This document shows positions 17,362 to 26,120 of a stretch of DNA of 64,000 nt, one piece after another (positions within the stretch are counted from its first letter, which is position 1; every line of letters starts with the position of its first letter). The notes below the pieces were generated by a model, which was given only the letters and a program-made list of their open reading frames with translations, was not told where the DNA came from and searched no databases. Made by a program: the position numbers and the translations under genes. The stretch is from Methylophilus sp. (lineage in GTDB: Bacteria; Pseudomonadota; Gammaproteobacteria; Burkholderiales; Methylophilaceae): positions 98,443 to 162,442 of the forward strand of contig JAUYRP010000024.1 in the NCBI GenBank assembly GCA_030696695.1, written 5' to 3'.

Positions 17362-18312
17362 ATGTTGAAGAACCTTCCAGTACTGTCAGTCCTATTTATG
17401 TCACTCACCTTGGTGGCCTGTGGCGATAAAGGCGAAGCAAAAAAATCAGATACACAAGTCGTTGCCAAAGTGAATGGCGATGAAATTTCTATTCATCAAG
17501 TCAATTTGCAACTTGGCCGCGCAGGCAAAATGGATGAAGCGCAAAGCAAAGCGGTTTCTCAACAAATTGTAAGCAAATTAGTGGACCAGCAATTGCTGAA
17601 ACAAAAAGCATTAGAGGACAAGCTAGACCGCGACCCACGTGTGTTGCAAATTATAGAGGCCTCCAAAAGTGAAATTTTGGCGCAAGCTTATTTAGAGAAA
17701 GTGTCCAGCAAAGCCAAAAAGCCAAGCGCGGCTGAGATTGATACGTTTTATACAGAGCATCCAGAGTTGTTCGAAAAGCGTCGTGTGTTTCGTTTGCAAG
17801 AGTTAGTAGTACAAGCAGCACCTGAGAAATTTGCTGAGATTGAAGCGGGTGTCAAAGACATCAAGAATATCAATGAAGTGGCGCTATGGTTAAAAGAACA
17901 TCAATTCCAGTTCACACCCAATAGCAATGTGCGTACAGCAGAACAACTGCCAGGCAACTTGCTGAAAGTGTTGCAACCGTTGGCAGATGGTGAAATGTTT
18001 TTGCTGAAAACAGACCGTTCGTTGAACGTGGTGCATTTGGCGGCATCGCAATCTCAACCAGTGGCACGTGATAAAGCAACGCCTATTATTGAGCAGTACT
18101 TTCTGAATTTAAATAAAACCAATTTAATCACCGAAGAGGTGAAAGGCTTGAAAGCCAAAGCCAAGATTGAATATGTGGGCGCATTTGCTGAGATGGCTAA
18201 GCTACCTACGACACAAGAAAAACCAACTGCAACAGCGCCCGTTGAAGCAGAAGATAAAGCACATAAAGACAAAACACCGTCCACAATTGATAAAGGCTTG
18301 TCTGGTCTCTAA
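17362..18312 (+). CDS. epsD: EpsD-family peptidyl-prolyl isomerase-like lipoprotein
   Basis: 316 residues beginning with a lipoprotein signal (LPVLSVLFMSLTLVACGDKG; lipobox LVAC). Next comes a SurA-like N-terminal helical domain (VAKVNGDEISIHQVNLQLGRA, KLVDQQLLKQKALEDKLDRD) and a weakly conserved parvulin-type region (EKRRVFRLQELVVQ, AEQLPGNLLKVLQPLADGE). This is the EpsD family that is found only in EPS/exosortase B clusters; it probably helps fold or assemble outer-membrane parts of the exporter. The tail (about 285-316) is low-complexity and rich in Lys, Thr and Ala. First gene after the AT-rich promoter gap, and immediately adjacent to epsE (TAAATG). Confidence 0.88.
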   Translation: MLKNLPVLSVLFMSLTLVACGDKGEAKKSDTQVVAKVNGDEISIHQVNLQLGRAGKMDEAQSKAVSQQIVSKLVDQQLLKQKALEDKLDRDPRVLQIIEASKSEILAQAYLEKVSSKAKKPSAAEIDTFYTEHPELFEKRRVFRLQELVVQAAPEKFAEIEAGVKDIKNINEVALWLKEHQFQFTPNSNVRTAEQLPGNLLKVLQPLADGEMFLLKTDRSLNVVHLAASQSQPVARDKATPIIEQYFLNLNKTNLITEEVKGLKAKAKIEYVGAFAEMAKLPTTQEKPTATAPVEAEDKAHKDKTPSTIDKGLSGL

Positions 18313-19482
18313 ATGCCACTTAACTCTGCAACTCCATTGCCTATGATGACTCATTTTTCCTACATGCGCTTTTTGTCCAACAGCCGTATGTGCACTCAAC
18401 ATTTGCTGAAACTGCTTTTGATCAGTATTTTTGCCTGCATGAGTCACCTAAGTTTTGCAGATATAGGGGATACAAAAGCTACTGTCAGCAAAGCTACAGA
18501 ATCTGCTAATCGTGACTATGTGTTGGGGGCAGGAGACTTTGTGCGCATTAGTGTGTATGGCAGCCCTGATTTATTGACCGAAGCGCGCATATCCGCTGCA
18601 GGCACCATCACATTCCCGCTATTAGGCGAGGTAGCGTTAGGTGGACTAAGCCCCAAACTCTCTGAAGCTAAATTGGCTGAGCAATTAGAAAAAGGCGGCT
18701 ACATCAAAAAAGCACAAGTGAATCTAATCGTATTGCAATACCAAAGCCAGTATGTATCTGTGCTGGGTGATGTGTTTAAGCCAGGAAAGGTTGCGCTAGA
18801 CCGACCGAGCAAACTATCCGATGTATTGGCGATGGCGGGCGGTGCGACACCCAATGGATCAGATGTAGTGACCTTGATTAGAACCCAAGCAGGCAAAACT
18901 ATTAAAAAAGATTACGACCTACGTGATTTGATAGCGAAAGCGGATGCCACCCACAACCCCCAAGTGATGGGTGATGACATTGTGTATGTGAATGCGCGTG
19001 AGGTGTCTGTGTTGGGACAAGTCAATCGCCCTGGTAAGTATTCCATTACAGGCGGTGTTCGCACCGTATTAGATTTCTTATCACAAGCAGGCGGTGTGGC
19101 AGGTAATGGCGCTGATACGCTGATTGTGATGACCAAACGCAATGGCCAAATGACCAAGTTAGAGTTGGATGTCGATCAGCTTTATCGTGCAGGCGAGTTA
19201 TCTAACAATATCGAGTTATCCAACGGCGATTCTATTTACGTGCCACGCGTGCCTATGTTTTATATCTATGGCGAAGTGCAACGTCCTGGCGCCTTTAGAT
19301 TAGAGCGCAACATGAACGTGGCGCAGGCGCTCTCCACGGGCGGCGGGCTCTCTGTGAGAGGCACAGAGCGCGGCATTAAGATTAAGCGCAATATCAAAGG
19401 CGAGCTGAAAACGTTGGATGCCAAGGCTGGAGACGTATTGCAAGCCAATGACATTGTATTTGTGGGTGAAAGCCTGTTTTAG
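18313..19482 (+). CDS. epsE: EpsE polysaccharide export outer-membrane protein (Wza-like)
   Basis: A periplasmic/outer-membrane polysaccharide exporter. The export domain starts near residue 70 (YVLGAGDFVRISVYGSPDLLTEARISAAGTI). It is followed by SLBB-type repeats (YVSVLGDVFKPGKVALDRPS, EVSVLGQVNRPGKYSI, FYIYGEVQRPGAFRLERNM), each with the G-x-V-x-x-P-G signature. The signal peptide lies about 30 residues in (LLKLLLISIFACMSHLSFA), so the true start may be ATG 18343 or ATG 18364 rather than ATG 18313. It acts with EpsF in Wzy-dependent export. It directly follows epsD. Confidence 0.9.
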   Translation: MPLNSATPLPMMTHFSYMRFLSNSRMCTQHLLKLLLISIFACMSHLSFADIGDTKATVSKATESANRDYVLGAGDFVRISVYGSPDLLTEARISAAGTITFPLLGEVALGGLSPKLSEAKLAEQLEKGGYIKKAQVNLIVLQYQSQYVSVLGDVFKPGKVALDRPSKLSDVLAMAGGATPNGSDVVTLIRTQAGKTIKKDYDLRDLIAKADATHNPQVMGDDIVYVNAREVSVLGQVNRPGKYSITGGVRTVLDFLSQAGGVAGNGADTLIVMTKRNGQMTKLELDVDQLYRAGELSNNIELSNGDSIYVPRVPMFYIYGEVQRPGAFRLERNMNVAQALSTGGGLSVRGTERGIKIKRNIKGELKTLDAKAGDVLQANDIVFVGESLF

Positions 19483-19523
19483 GCTGCACATCAATAAGCA
19501 GAAGATTTATAGGTCATCACTTT

Positions 19524-20957
19524 ATGCGTTTATCCCAAATTTTAGCGATTTTAGCTGCCAGACGTTGGATTGCTCTGTGGGTGTTTTTTCTCACCGTGCT
19601 GGTCACCACTTTGCTGAGCTTTTTATTGCCAAAAACCTATACATCTAGTGTCACGGTAGTGATTAATGCCAAAGGGGCAGACCCTGTCACAGGCCAAATG
19701 CTGCCAGCAGCACTGATGCCAGGCTACATGGCGACGCAGTTTGATATTATCGCCAGCCGCAATGTGGCGCTGAAAGTGGTCGATAAACTACAAATTGCGC
19801 AAAACCCCACCGCAAAAGCGAAATTTGAAGAAGCCACCAACGGCGAAGGTGATATTAGAGACTATTATGCCGATCAGTTTTTACAAGGCTTAGAGGTTAA
19901 ACCTTCACGTGAAAGTAGCGTAATTGAGATTAGCTACCGTGGTCCTGATCCGCAATTTTCAGCAGCGTTGGCCAATGCCTTTGCCGAAGCTTATATTCAA
20001 ACCAGTTTAGAGTTAAAAACCAACCCAGCCAAACAGGCTTCTGTGTTCTTTGATACGCAAATTAAAGCGCTGCGTACAGAAGTAGAAAAGGCACAGGCAA
20101 AGTTGTCGGATTACCAAAATGCACATGGCATTACCAGTAGCGAAGGGCGCCTAGATGTGGAAATGGCAAGGCTGGCAGAGTTATCCAGCCAACTAGTGGT
20201 GGCGCAGGCGCAAACCTACGATAGCAACTCACGTCGTAACCAACTCAAACGCGGTGGTGCTACCGATTCACCAGAAATCTTATCTAACTCATTGATTCAA
20301 GGCTTGAAATCACAACTGGTACAAGCCGAGGCCAAACTATCCGAAGTGTCACAACGTTTGGGTGTGAATCATCCGCAATATCAATCTGCCAAGCAAGATG
20401 TGGATAATTTACGCCATTCTATCCAAGTGGAAATCGGCAAAACCAGCAGCAGTGTGGGGCAAACGGCGCAAGTGTCACAAATGCGCGAAGGCGAGATTAA
20501 AGCGGCGTTAGAAGCGCAAAAGCAACGCGTACTCAAGCTAAAAAATGAGCAAGATGCCGTGGCAGTATTACTACGTGAGGTAGATAGTGCGCAACGTATT
20601 TACGACAGTGCCTTGCTGAGATTTGGCCAAACCAATTTAGAGAGTCAGTCTGGTCAAACCGAGATCTCTGTGCTCAACCCAGCTACACCGCCACTTAAAC
20701 ACTCTAGCCCGAAAATACTGATCAATATTGTGCTGTCACTGTTTTTAGGTGGCTTGCTTGCGGTGGGTTGCGCTATTGCCACGGAAATGTTGGATAGACG
20801 CGTGCGTTCTGCAGATGATCTATCACAGTTGCTAGCAGTGCCTGTATTGGCTGCGTTGGTCACACCAAAGCCTACATTTAAAGAGTGGCTAAACAAGTTA
20901 TTGAATGCAAAAAAAGCTAAACCAACGCGAGGCGCGTTGGGCATGCAATTGCGATAA
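19524..20957 (+). CDS. epsF: EpsF chain-length determinant / polysaccharide co-polymerase
   Basis: 477 residues of the Wzz/PCP family. The N-terminal membrane helix (WIALWVFFLTVLVTTLLSFLL) is followed by a periplasmic domain (SSVTVVINAKGADPVTGQML) and a long coiled coil (about 170-370; FFDTQIKALRTEVEKAQAKL). A Pro-rich turn (NPATPPLKHSSPK) precedes the second membrane helix (ILINIVLSLFLGGLLAVGCAI). It ends in a short cytoplasmic tail that would contact EpsG. It controls polymer length with the tyrosine-kinase-like EpsG encoded next. Confidence 0.92.
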   Translation: MRLSQILAILAARRWIALWVFFLTVLVTTLLSFLLPKTYTSSVTVVINAKGADPVTGQMLPAALMPGYMATQFDIIASRNVALKVVDKLQIAQNPTAKAKFEEATNGEGDIRDYYADQFLQGLEVKPSRESSVIEISYRGPDPQFSAALANAFAEAYIQTSLELKTNPAKQASVFFDTQIKALRTEVEKAQAKLSDYQNAHGITSSEGRLDVEMARLAELSSQLVVAQAQTYDSNSRRNQLKRGGATDSPEILSNSLIQGLKSQLVQAEAKLSEVSQRLGVNHPQYQSAKQDVDNLRHSIQVEIGKTSSSVGQTAQVSQMREGEIKAALEAQKQRVLKLKNEQDAVAVLLREVDSAQRIYDSALLRFGQTNLESQSGQTEISVLNPATPPLKHSSPKILINIVLSLFLGGLLAVGCAIATEMLDRRVRSADDLSQLLAVPVLAALVTPKPTFKEWLNKLLNAKKAKPTRGALGMQLR

Positions 20958-20985
20958 ATGAAACGAATATGACTGATTTCACTTT

Positions 20986-21861
20986 ATGAATACCACCATG
21001 ATGCACACAATGCCTGCAGATGATTTAGAGAGTGCGAGCTACGCCAGAATAGGCGATGCTTTGATTGCACATGCAAAATTAAAACCAGAAGACGTAGAGC
21101 GGATTCTTGCGCTACAAAACAGCGACAATCTGTTATTTGGTGAAGCAGCAAAGCGCTTAGGTTTGGTCAAAGAAAGTGATATTAAAAAAGTATTATCAGA
21201 GCAGTATGCTTATGCTTATTCGCATGATCCTAGCAAAATTAACCAAGCCCTGATTGCTGCACACACGCCGTTCTGTAGTGAAGTAGAACGCTTGCGTAGC
21301 TTGCGCGGCCAATTGATGATGCGTTGGTTTGATTTAGGCCATAAAACCTTGGCAATTACCTCTACACATCCTGATGATATGTCACATGTAGTGACTGCTA
21401 ATCTGGCTGTGGTGTTCTCACAGTTAAATAAAAAAACATTGCTGGTCGATGCTAATTTGCGCGCACCCATGCATCAACAACTGTTTGATGTAGAAAGCAG
21501 AGTAGGGTTAGCCAATATCTTAGCGAACCGTCAAGGCAGTTATCAGTTATCACGCCATCCAGCTTTGCCTAATTTATCAATCTTGGCTGCAGGCACGCAG
21601 GTGCCTAATCCACAGGAGTTGCTCAGTAACGGCAGCTTTTCTGAGTTGATGGATGATTTATCGAATATTTACGATGTGATTTTAATCGAGTGCGTGCCAT
21701 TAAGTTTAGGTGCGGATTACTTGCCTGTGGTGGCCAAAGCAAAAGGTGCCATCGTCGTCACACGTCAAGATGTTACCACTGCGCACAATTTGCACTTGCT
21801 ACAAGCGCAACTCACCATGACGGGTGCGCAATTGATTGGCAGCGTCATACAGGAGCTGTAA
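20986..21861 (+). CDS. epsG: EpsG chain-length tyrosine-kinase-like protein with degenerate nucleotide site
   Basis: 291 residues. Residues about 10-85 resemble the type II secretion ATPase N-terminal fold (ARIGDALIAHAKLKPEDVERILALQ, GEAAKRLGLVKESDIKKVLSEQ). The rest has the BY-kinase/MinD-like fold of EpsG (TANLAVVFSQLNKKTLLVDANLRAP). The P-loop position reads STHPDDMSHVV with no Gly-Lys-Ser/Thr. Walker A' is LLVDANLR (Asn where Asp is usual) and Walker B is VILIECVP (Glu where Asp is usual). The C-terminus (QLIGSVIQEL) has no tyrosine cluster. It is therefore probably a regulatory partner of EpsF rather than an active autokinase, though EpsG proteins in general have a modified P-loop. It is separated by 28 bases from epsF. 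Confidence 0.85.
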   Translation: MNTTMMHTMPADDLESASYARIGDALIAHAKLKPEDVERILALQNSDNLLFGEAAKRLGLVKESDIKKVLSEQYAYAYSHDPSKINQALIAAHTPFCSEVERLRSLRGQLMMRWFDLGHKTLAITSTHPDDMSHVVTANLAVVFSQLNKKTLLVDANLRAPMHQQLFDVESRVGLANILANRQGSYQLSRHPALPNLSILAAGTQVPNPQELLSNGSFSELMDDLSNIYDVILIECVPLSLGADYLPVVAKAKGAIVVTRQDVTTAHNLHLLQAQLTMTGAQLIGSVIQEL

Positions 21862-22734
21862 TTGTCAGTCGCTACAATGCATTCCGCACCCCCACAGCGC
21901 AACATTGATTGGTTAAGTTGGCTGCCATACCTAATTGGCTTGGCTGGACTTTATATCCCGAGTTACTACGCGATTAGCCAAACCCTTTGGCGTGAGGTGG
22001 ATCAGGCGCATGGCCCGATTGTGCTGATGGTCATCATTTTTTTGGCGTGGCAAAAACGTGAACATTTGGTTCTCACCAAGCCCAGCCAATTAGAAACATT
22101 CGCTGGCTGGGCATGTTTGTTATTTGGCTTAGCATGTTATGTACTTGGACGTTCTCAAGACATTCTAATGTTGGATATCGGCTCGCAAATCCCTGTGCTG
22201 ATGGGCGTGTTGCTGCTGAGTTGTGGGCGCAAAGCGTTAAAAGCCATGTGGTTTCCGCTGTTCTTTATTATTTTTATGCTGCCGTTACCATTGGCAAGTA
22301 TCACCATGCCGATGAAGATGGCGGTGTCATATGTCACAGAGACCATCTTATTCTGGTTTGATTATCCAATCGCGCGCTCTGGTGTGGTGTTGCAAATTGG
22401 GCAGTATCAATTATTGGTAGCCGATGCTTGTGCAGGCATGCATACCTTGATTTCACTTGAAGCGCTAGGCTTGCTCTATCTGAACTTGGTTAAGCATGAT
22501 TCGTTAGTTCGCAATATCACACTGGGCATTTTGATTATTCCTATTTCATTCACTGCCAATGTGGTGCGTGTGATGGCGCTCACCTTAATTACCTATTACT
22601 TTGGCGACGAAGTTGGGCAAGGCTTTGTGCATGGCTTTGCTGGTATGTTTTTATTCATTATCGCGCTCATGTTTATTATGGCAGTGGACTCTACGATTCA
22701 ATTCTTTGTAAAACGACATCAGGGCGCAGCATGA
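21862..22734 (+). CDS. xrtB: Exosortase B (XrtB/EpsH)
   Basis: A polytopic inner-membrane transpeptidase-like enzyme that sorts PEP-CTERM proteins; 290 residues with about eight membrane helices. The catalytic triad is visible: Cys190 in VADACAGMHTL, Arg236 in ANVVRVMAL and His257 in GFVHGFAGMF. The start is TTG 21862, directly after the epsG stop and six bases after AGGAG; ATG 21877 is in frame but has no ribosome binding site. Its neighbours (EpsD, EpsE, EpsF, EpsG and EpsI) define the exosortase B type. A candidate substrate with a PEP-CTERM tail is encoded at 36.3-37.8 kb. Confidence 0.93.
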   Translation: MSVATMHSAPPQRNIDWLSWLPYLIGLAGLYIPSYYAISQTLWREVDQAHGPIVLMVIIFLAWQKREHLVLTKPSQLETFAGWACLLFGLACYVLGRSQDILMLDIGSQIPVLMGVLLLSCGRKALKAMWFPLFFIIFMLPLPLASITMPMKMAVSYVTETILFWFDYPIARSGVVLQIGQYQLLVADACAGMHTLISLEALGLLYLNLVKHDSLVRNITLGILIIPISFTANVVRVMALTLITYYFGDEVGQGFVHGFAGMFLFIIALMFIMAVDSTIQFFVKRHQGAA

Positions 22735-23432
22735 AAATGAAGATTGGCTATGTGGTATTGATGTTGATGATTACAGCATCCGTCATGGCTGCCAATCTTA
22801 GGCCGCAGCATAAAATCACTGAAGGTCAGCCAAAGCTGATGCTAGAACAGGCCATTCCACAACAATTTAACGATTGGCGTGTGCTGGATTTAACTGCACA
22901 ACTTGTGAATCCTGAAGTGAAAGCAGCAGTAGACAAAGTGTATGCGCAAACCTTATCACGTACTTACACCAACGCTAAAGGTGATGTGATTATGCTATCT
23001 ATTGCCTATGGTGAGGATCAAAGTGATAGCGTAGGCGTGCATTTGCCAGAGGGCTGCTATGGCGGCCAAGGCTTTAATATTGGTAAGGTAGTGCGCGATA
23101 AAATCGCTACAGAATCACTCACCATCCCAGTGACCAAGGTGATTGCAACCAAGACTAACCGCATTGAACCCATTACCTATTGGTTAAGAACAGGCGAGCG
23201 GCTGACATACCCTGGCTGGGATACCAAAATGTCACGATTACAATACGGCTTAACAGGGCACGTACCTGACGGCATGTTGGTGCGCATTTCTAGCCTGACT
23301 AGCACTACCGAACCTGATGATATTGAGCATGCTTACGCCATACACGCGCGCTTTATACAAGATTTAATCAGCGCAACGCCCTACACCAAACGCCATACGC
23401 TCATTGGTCAAGTCATTCGACCACTCAGCTGA
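22731..23432 (+). CDS. epsI: EpsI exosortase-associated periplasmic protein
   Basis: 233 residues with one N-terminal membrane/signal segment (IGYVVLMLMITASVMAANL). It carries the EpsI-family signature around residues 101-114 (DSVGVHLPEGCYGGQGF), in which a His, a Pro-Glu and a Cys are conserved. It is known to be encoded next to, or fused to, exosortases; its biochemical role is not settled. It overlaps xrtB by four bases (ATGA), so the two are translationally coupled. Confidence 0.9.
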   Translation: MKMKIGYVVLMLMITASVMAANLRPQHKITEGQPKLMLEQAIPQQFNDWRVLDLTAQLVNPEVKAAVDKVYAQTLSRTYTNAKGDVIMLSIAYGEDQSDSVGVHLPEGCYGGQGFNIGKVVRDKIATESLTIPVTKVIATKTNRIEPITYWLRTGERLTYPGWDTKMSRLQYGLTGHVPDGMLVRISSLTSTTEPDDIEHAYAIHARFIQDLISATPYTKRHTLIGQVIRPLS

Positions 23433-23457
23433 TGAGTGTGCGCATTTAGGCAAGCCA

Positions 23458-24996
23458 GTGACAGCACAATCCCCATACTCAAAAGAGTCCGTTAAGCGTA
23501 GTTTTCTACACTTTTTAGTAGGACGCGGTGTGGCTGGTTTGGCGGGATTTGTCACGGTTATCCTTATGGCCAGATACATGGACATTAAAAGCTATGCAGG
23601 TTTTACTGCACTGACTGGCTTGATAGCCTTTGCGGGCATACTCTCCAGCTTGGGGATTGAGCGCGTGGTGGCAAGGTATTTACCAGAAGCCAGATTGCAA
23701 AAAAGTCCGCAACAGATTGCCCAACTCATCTGGACACTTGCTGCTGTCCGATTGCTTGCCTCTGCATTGATGTGTGGTTGTTTATATTTGGCATGGCCAT
23801 TGTTGATGCAATGGTTTAAAGATGTAGAACTCACGCATTTTCCAATCGCTTTGACATGCTTTGTCATCGCAGAATCCTTATTTCAGTATTTTTCCGCAGT
23901 GTATCAATCGTTAGCGCAACAAAAATCACTCACGCAAATCATGGTGATTCAGTGGGCGGGTAGATTGTTGATGCTGTGGATTGCCTTATATGCAGACCAT
24001 CAGCTGAGCCTAGAAGAAGCCCTATGGATGATGGCTTTGCCAGAAATGCTTAGCATCATTGCCTTGGTTTGGGTGCAACGCTGGCACATCAAACACATTC
24101 CAGAACATCCATCTCAAACCACAACGTTATGGCCAGATTGGAAAGCCATGCGCCATATGGCCTTGCATAATTATGGATTTACTTTACTGGCAGCACCGCC
24201 ACAAGGCTATTTTGTGAAAATGCTGGCAGCTATTTTCTTGCCCACACAAATGGTGGCAGCCTATGGTTTTTTTGTCAGCCTTGCAGAAAAAGCGCGCCAG
24301 TATATTCCGCTGCACTTTTTCTACAACCTTATTGAGCCTGTGATGGTCGGCAATTACCTTCAGCATAAAGACTTTAACAAGCTCACCAAGTTTTGCCAGT
24401 GGTTATACAAATCCAATTTGCTGATATTGGTGCCTGCCATTGTGTGGATAGCCGTGGCAGGGTCGCACTTGGTAGATTTGTTAACGGCAGGTAAATATCA
24501 CAGCTATGTGTGGATATTATTATTGGTGATGGTGCAACTTACCATTGGTAGCCATGTGGTGTTGCTACAGCTGATACTGAATGCGATTAACAAAAGTGTA
24601 TGGCTGATGCGTGCCGGTGTATTTGCATTGTTTGGCTTATTGCTGTTCTGGTTTGTCGCTCTACCAGTTCAGCCATCAACATTGTTTTTTGGCCCAGTTT
24701 TATTTTCACTGGTTTGTAATATTTACATCATACGCAAGCTTAATCATAGCGGTTATGCCTATGGCCTCACATGGCAGGTATTCACTGGCGTATTGGCAGC
24801 GGGGGTGGCGGCATTGCTGGTTGCATTAGTGGTGAGCCAGCAGTGGTTTACTGAATACTCAAATGATATGTGGGTGACTGCGCTTGCTGGTTTAGTGGTG
24901 TTGTCTGTTTACTTGCTGACTGTGTATTTGCTTAAGCTAATCAGTCAAGAAGAGTGGTTATTTTTAAAGTCGTTTAAACAGAAAAAATCGGTGTAG
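23458..24996 (+). CDS. Wzx-type lipid-linked oligosaccharide flippase
   Basis: About 512 residues, almost entirely membrane helices (roughly 13-14). It begins with the flippase-type motif SFLHFLVGRGVAGLAGFVTV and LMARYMDIKSYAGFTAL, typical of the MATE-like polysaccharide flippase superfamily. It would move the undecaprenyl-linked repeat unit across the inner membrane. The start is uncertain: GTG 23458 lies eight bases after an AGG and just after epsI, while TTG 23404 would overlap epsI by 29 bases. Confidence 0.85.
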   Translation: MTAQSPYSKESVKRSFLHFLVGRGVAGLAGFVTVILMARYMDIKSYAGFTALTGLIAFAGILSSLGIERVVARYLPEARLQKSPQQIAQLIWTLAAVRLLASALMCGCLYLAWPLLMQWFKDVELTHFPIALTCFVIAESLFQYFSAVYQSLAQQKSLTQIMVIQWAGRLLMLWIALYADHQLSLEEALWMMALPEMLSIIALVWVQRWHIKHIPEHPSQTTTLWPDWKAMRHMALHNYGFTLLAAPPQGYFVKMLAAIFLPTQMVAAYGFFVSLAEKARQYIPLHFFYNLIEPVMVGNYLQHKDFNKLTKFCQWLYKSNLLILVPAIVWIAVAGSHLVDLLTAGKYHSYVWILLLVMVQLTIGSHVVLLQLILNAINKSVWLMRAGVFALFGLLLFWFVALPVQPSTLFFGPVLFSLVCNIYIIRKLNHSGYAYGLTWQVFTGVLAAGVAALLVALVVSQQWFTEYSNDMWVTALAGLVVLSVYLLTVYLLKLISQEEWLFLKSFKQKKSV

Positions 24997-24998
24997 TC

Positions 24999-26120
24999 GT
25001 GATCAACATGCTAAAAAACTTGAAGCGTTTTGCCAGAAATCACTGGGTTCAATCTAAGTTTCTGCTCGCAATCAAGCTAAGCAACACCGCCAGCCCACGT
25101 ATATTCTACCTGATGGGATTAAATAAGCGTTTCCCTAATCTTGGCGATCAGGCACAAACTGCAGCTATTCCGTTATGGTTTGCTAAGCATTTTGCGTGGC
25201 CGGTGCTTCAAATCAAAAATGATGAAGTACATCAGTGTTTGCCTATCTTACAGCGCCACATACAAGCTGAGGACATTGTGTTTTTACACAGTGGCGGCAA
25301 TTTTGGCGATGATTGGTATCAAACGCAACTTGATCGCGAAACCATCATTGATGCTTTACAAAACAACCCCATTATCCAGTTGCCGCAAACCGTGTTTTAT
25401 AGTGATACCGCATCTGGCAAGCAAGCGCTAGCGCAGACACAACAAGTGTTTGCGCAACACCAGCAGGTGTTGATGTTTGGGCGTGACCAACAATCTACCG
25501 CACTATCGCAACAACTATTTCCGCTAGTGCCCGTACACGCAAGGCCAGATATGGTGCTGTCATTGCATGATTATTTACAACAACATCATGCAGAGACTTT
25601 TGTTAGCCCAGTCAAACCCATACGAAAAGTCTTATTGATTTTGCGAAATGATAAAGAGGGCGTGTACCAGGCCAGTGATAAGCAACATTTAAAGCAGTTT
25701 TTAATGGAACTAGGCTTTGAAGTGGAGATTTGGGATACGGATGTGGATGATATTTTTACTGAGCAAGGTAGGCTAAATACACTGGTTAAATATTTAAGTT
25801 ATATCGCAAGTTTTGATGCAGTGATTACCGACCGCTACCACGGGCTTATTTTTTCGGTGTTGATCAAACGGCCGTGTGTGGTGTTAAAAACGCATAATCA
25901 TAAATTGACCAGCGCGTTTGATTGGTTTGATCAGGTGAATTTCACGCAACGCGCAGATACGCATGATGAGATCAACCGTGCGCTAGCATCACTAGCTAAA
26001 CTCACTGAATACACAGCGCCTAATTGGAATGTACAGCACTTTGACCCCATGGCAAATGAAGTGAAAACGTTTTTGGTGGCACGCAAGCAATTCCATCAGA
26101 CCAAGGCAGTATTGGCATGA
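24999..26120 (+). CDS. Polysaccharide pyruvyl transferase family protein
   Basis: 373 residues. Diagnostic motifs of the pyruvyl transferase family are present: NKRFPNLGDQAQTAAIPLWF near residue 50, DIVFLHSGGNFGDDW near 90-105, and the C-terminal VITDRYHGLIFSVLIKRPCVV near 275-295. It would add a pyruvate ketal to a sugar of the EPS repeat unit from phosphoenolpyruvate, giving the polymer negative charge. GTG 24999 lies three bases after the flippase stop; ATG 25008 is an alternative start. Confidence 0.85.
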   Translation: MINMLKNLKRFARNHWVQSKFLLAIKLSNTASPRIFYLMGLNKRFPNLGDQAQTAAIPLWFAKHFAWPVLQIKNDEVHQCLPILQRHIQAEDIVFLHSGGNFGDDWYQTQLDRETIIDALQNNPIIQLPQTVFYSDTASGKQALAQTQQVFAQHQQVLMFGRDQQSTALSQQLFPLVPVHARPDMVLSLHDYLQQHHAETFVSPVKPIRKVLLILRNDKEGVYQASDKQHLKQFLMELGFEVEIWDTDVDDIFTEQGRLNTLVKYLSYIASFDAVITDRYHGLIFSVLIKRPCVVLKTHNHKLTSAFDWFDQVNFTQRADTHDEINRALASLAKLTEYTAPNWNVQHFDPMANEVKTFLVARKQFHQTKAVLA

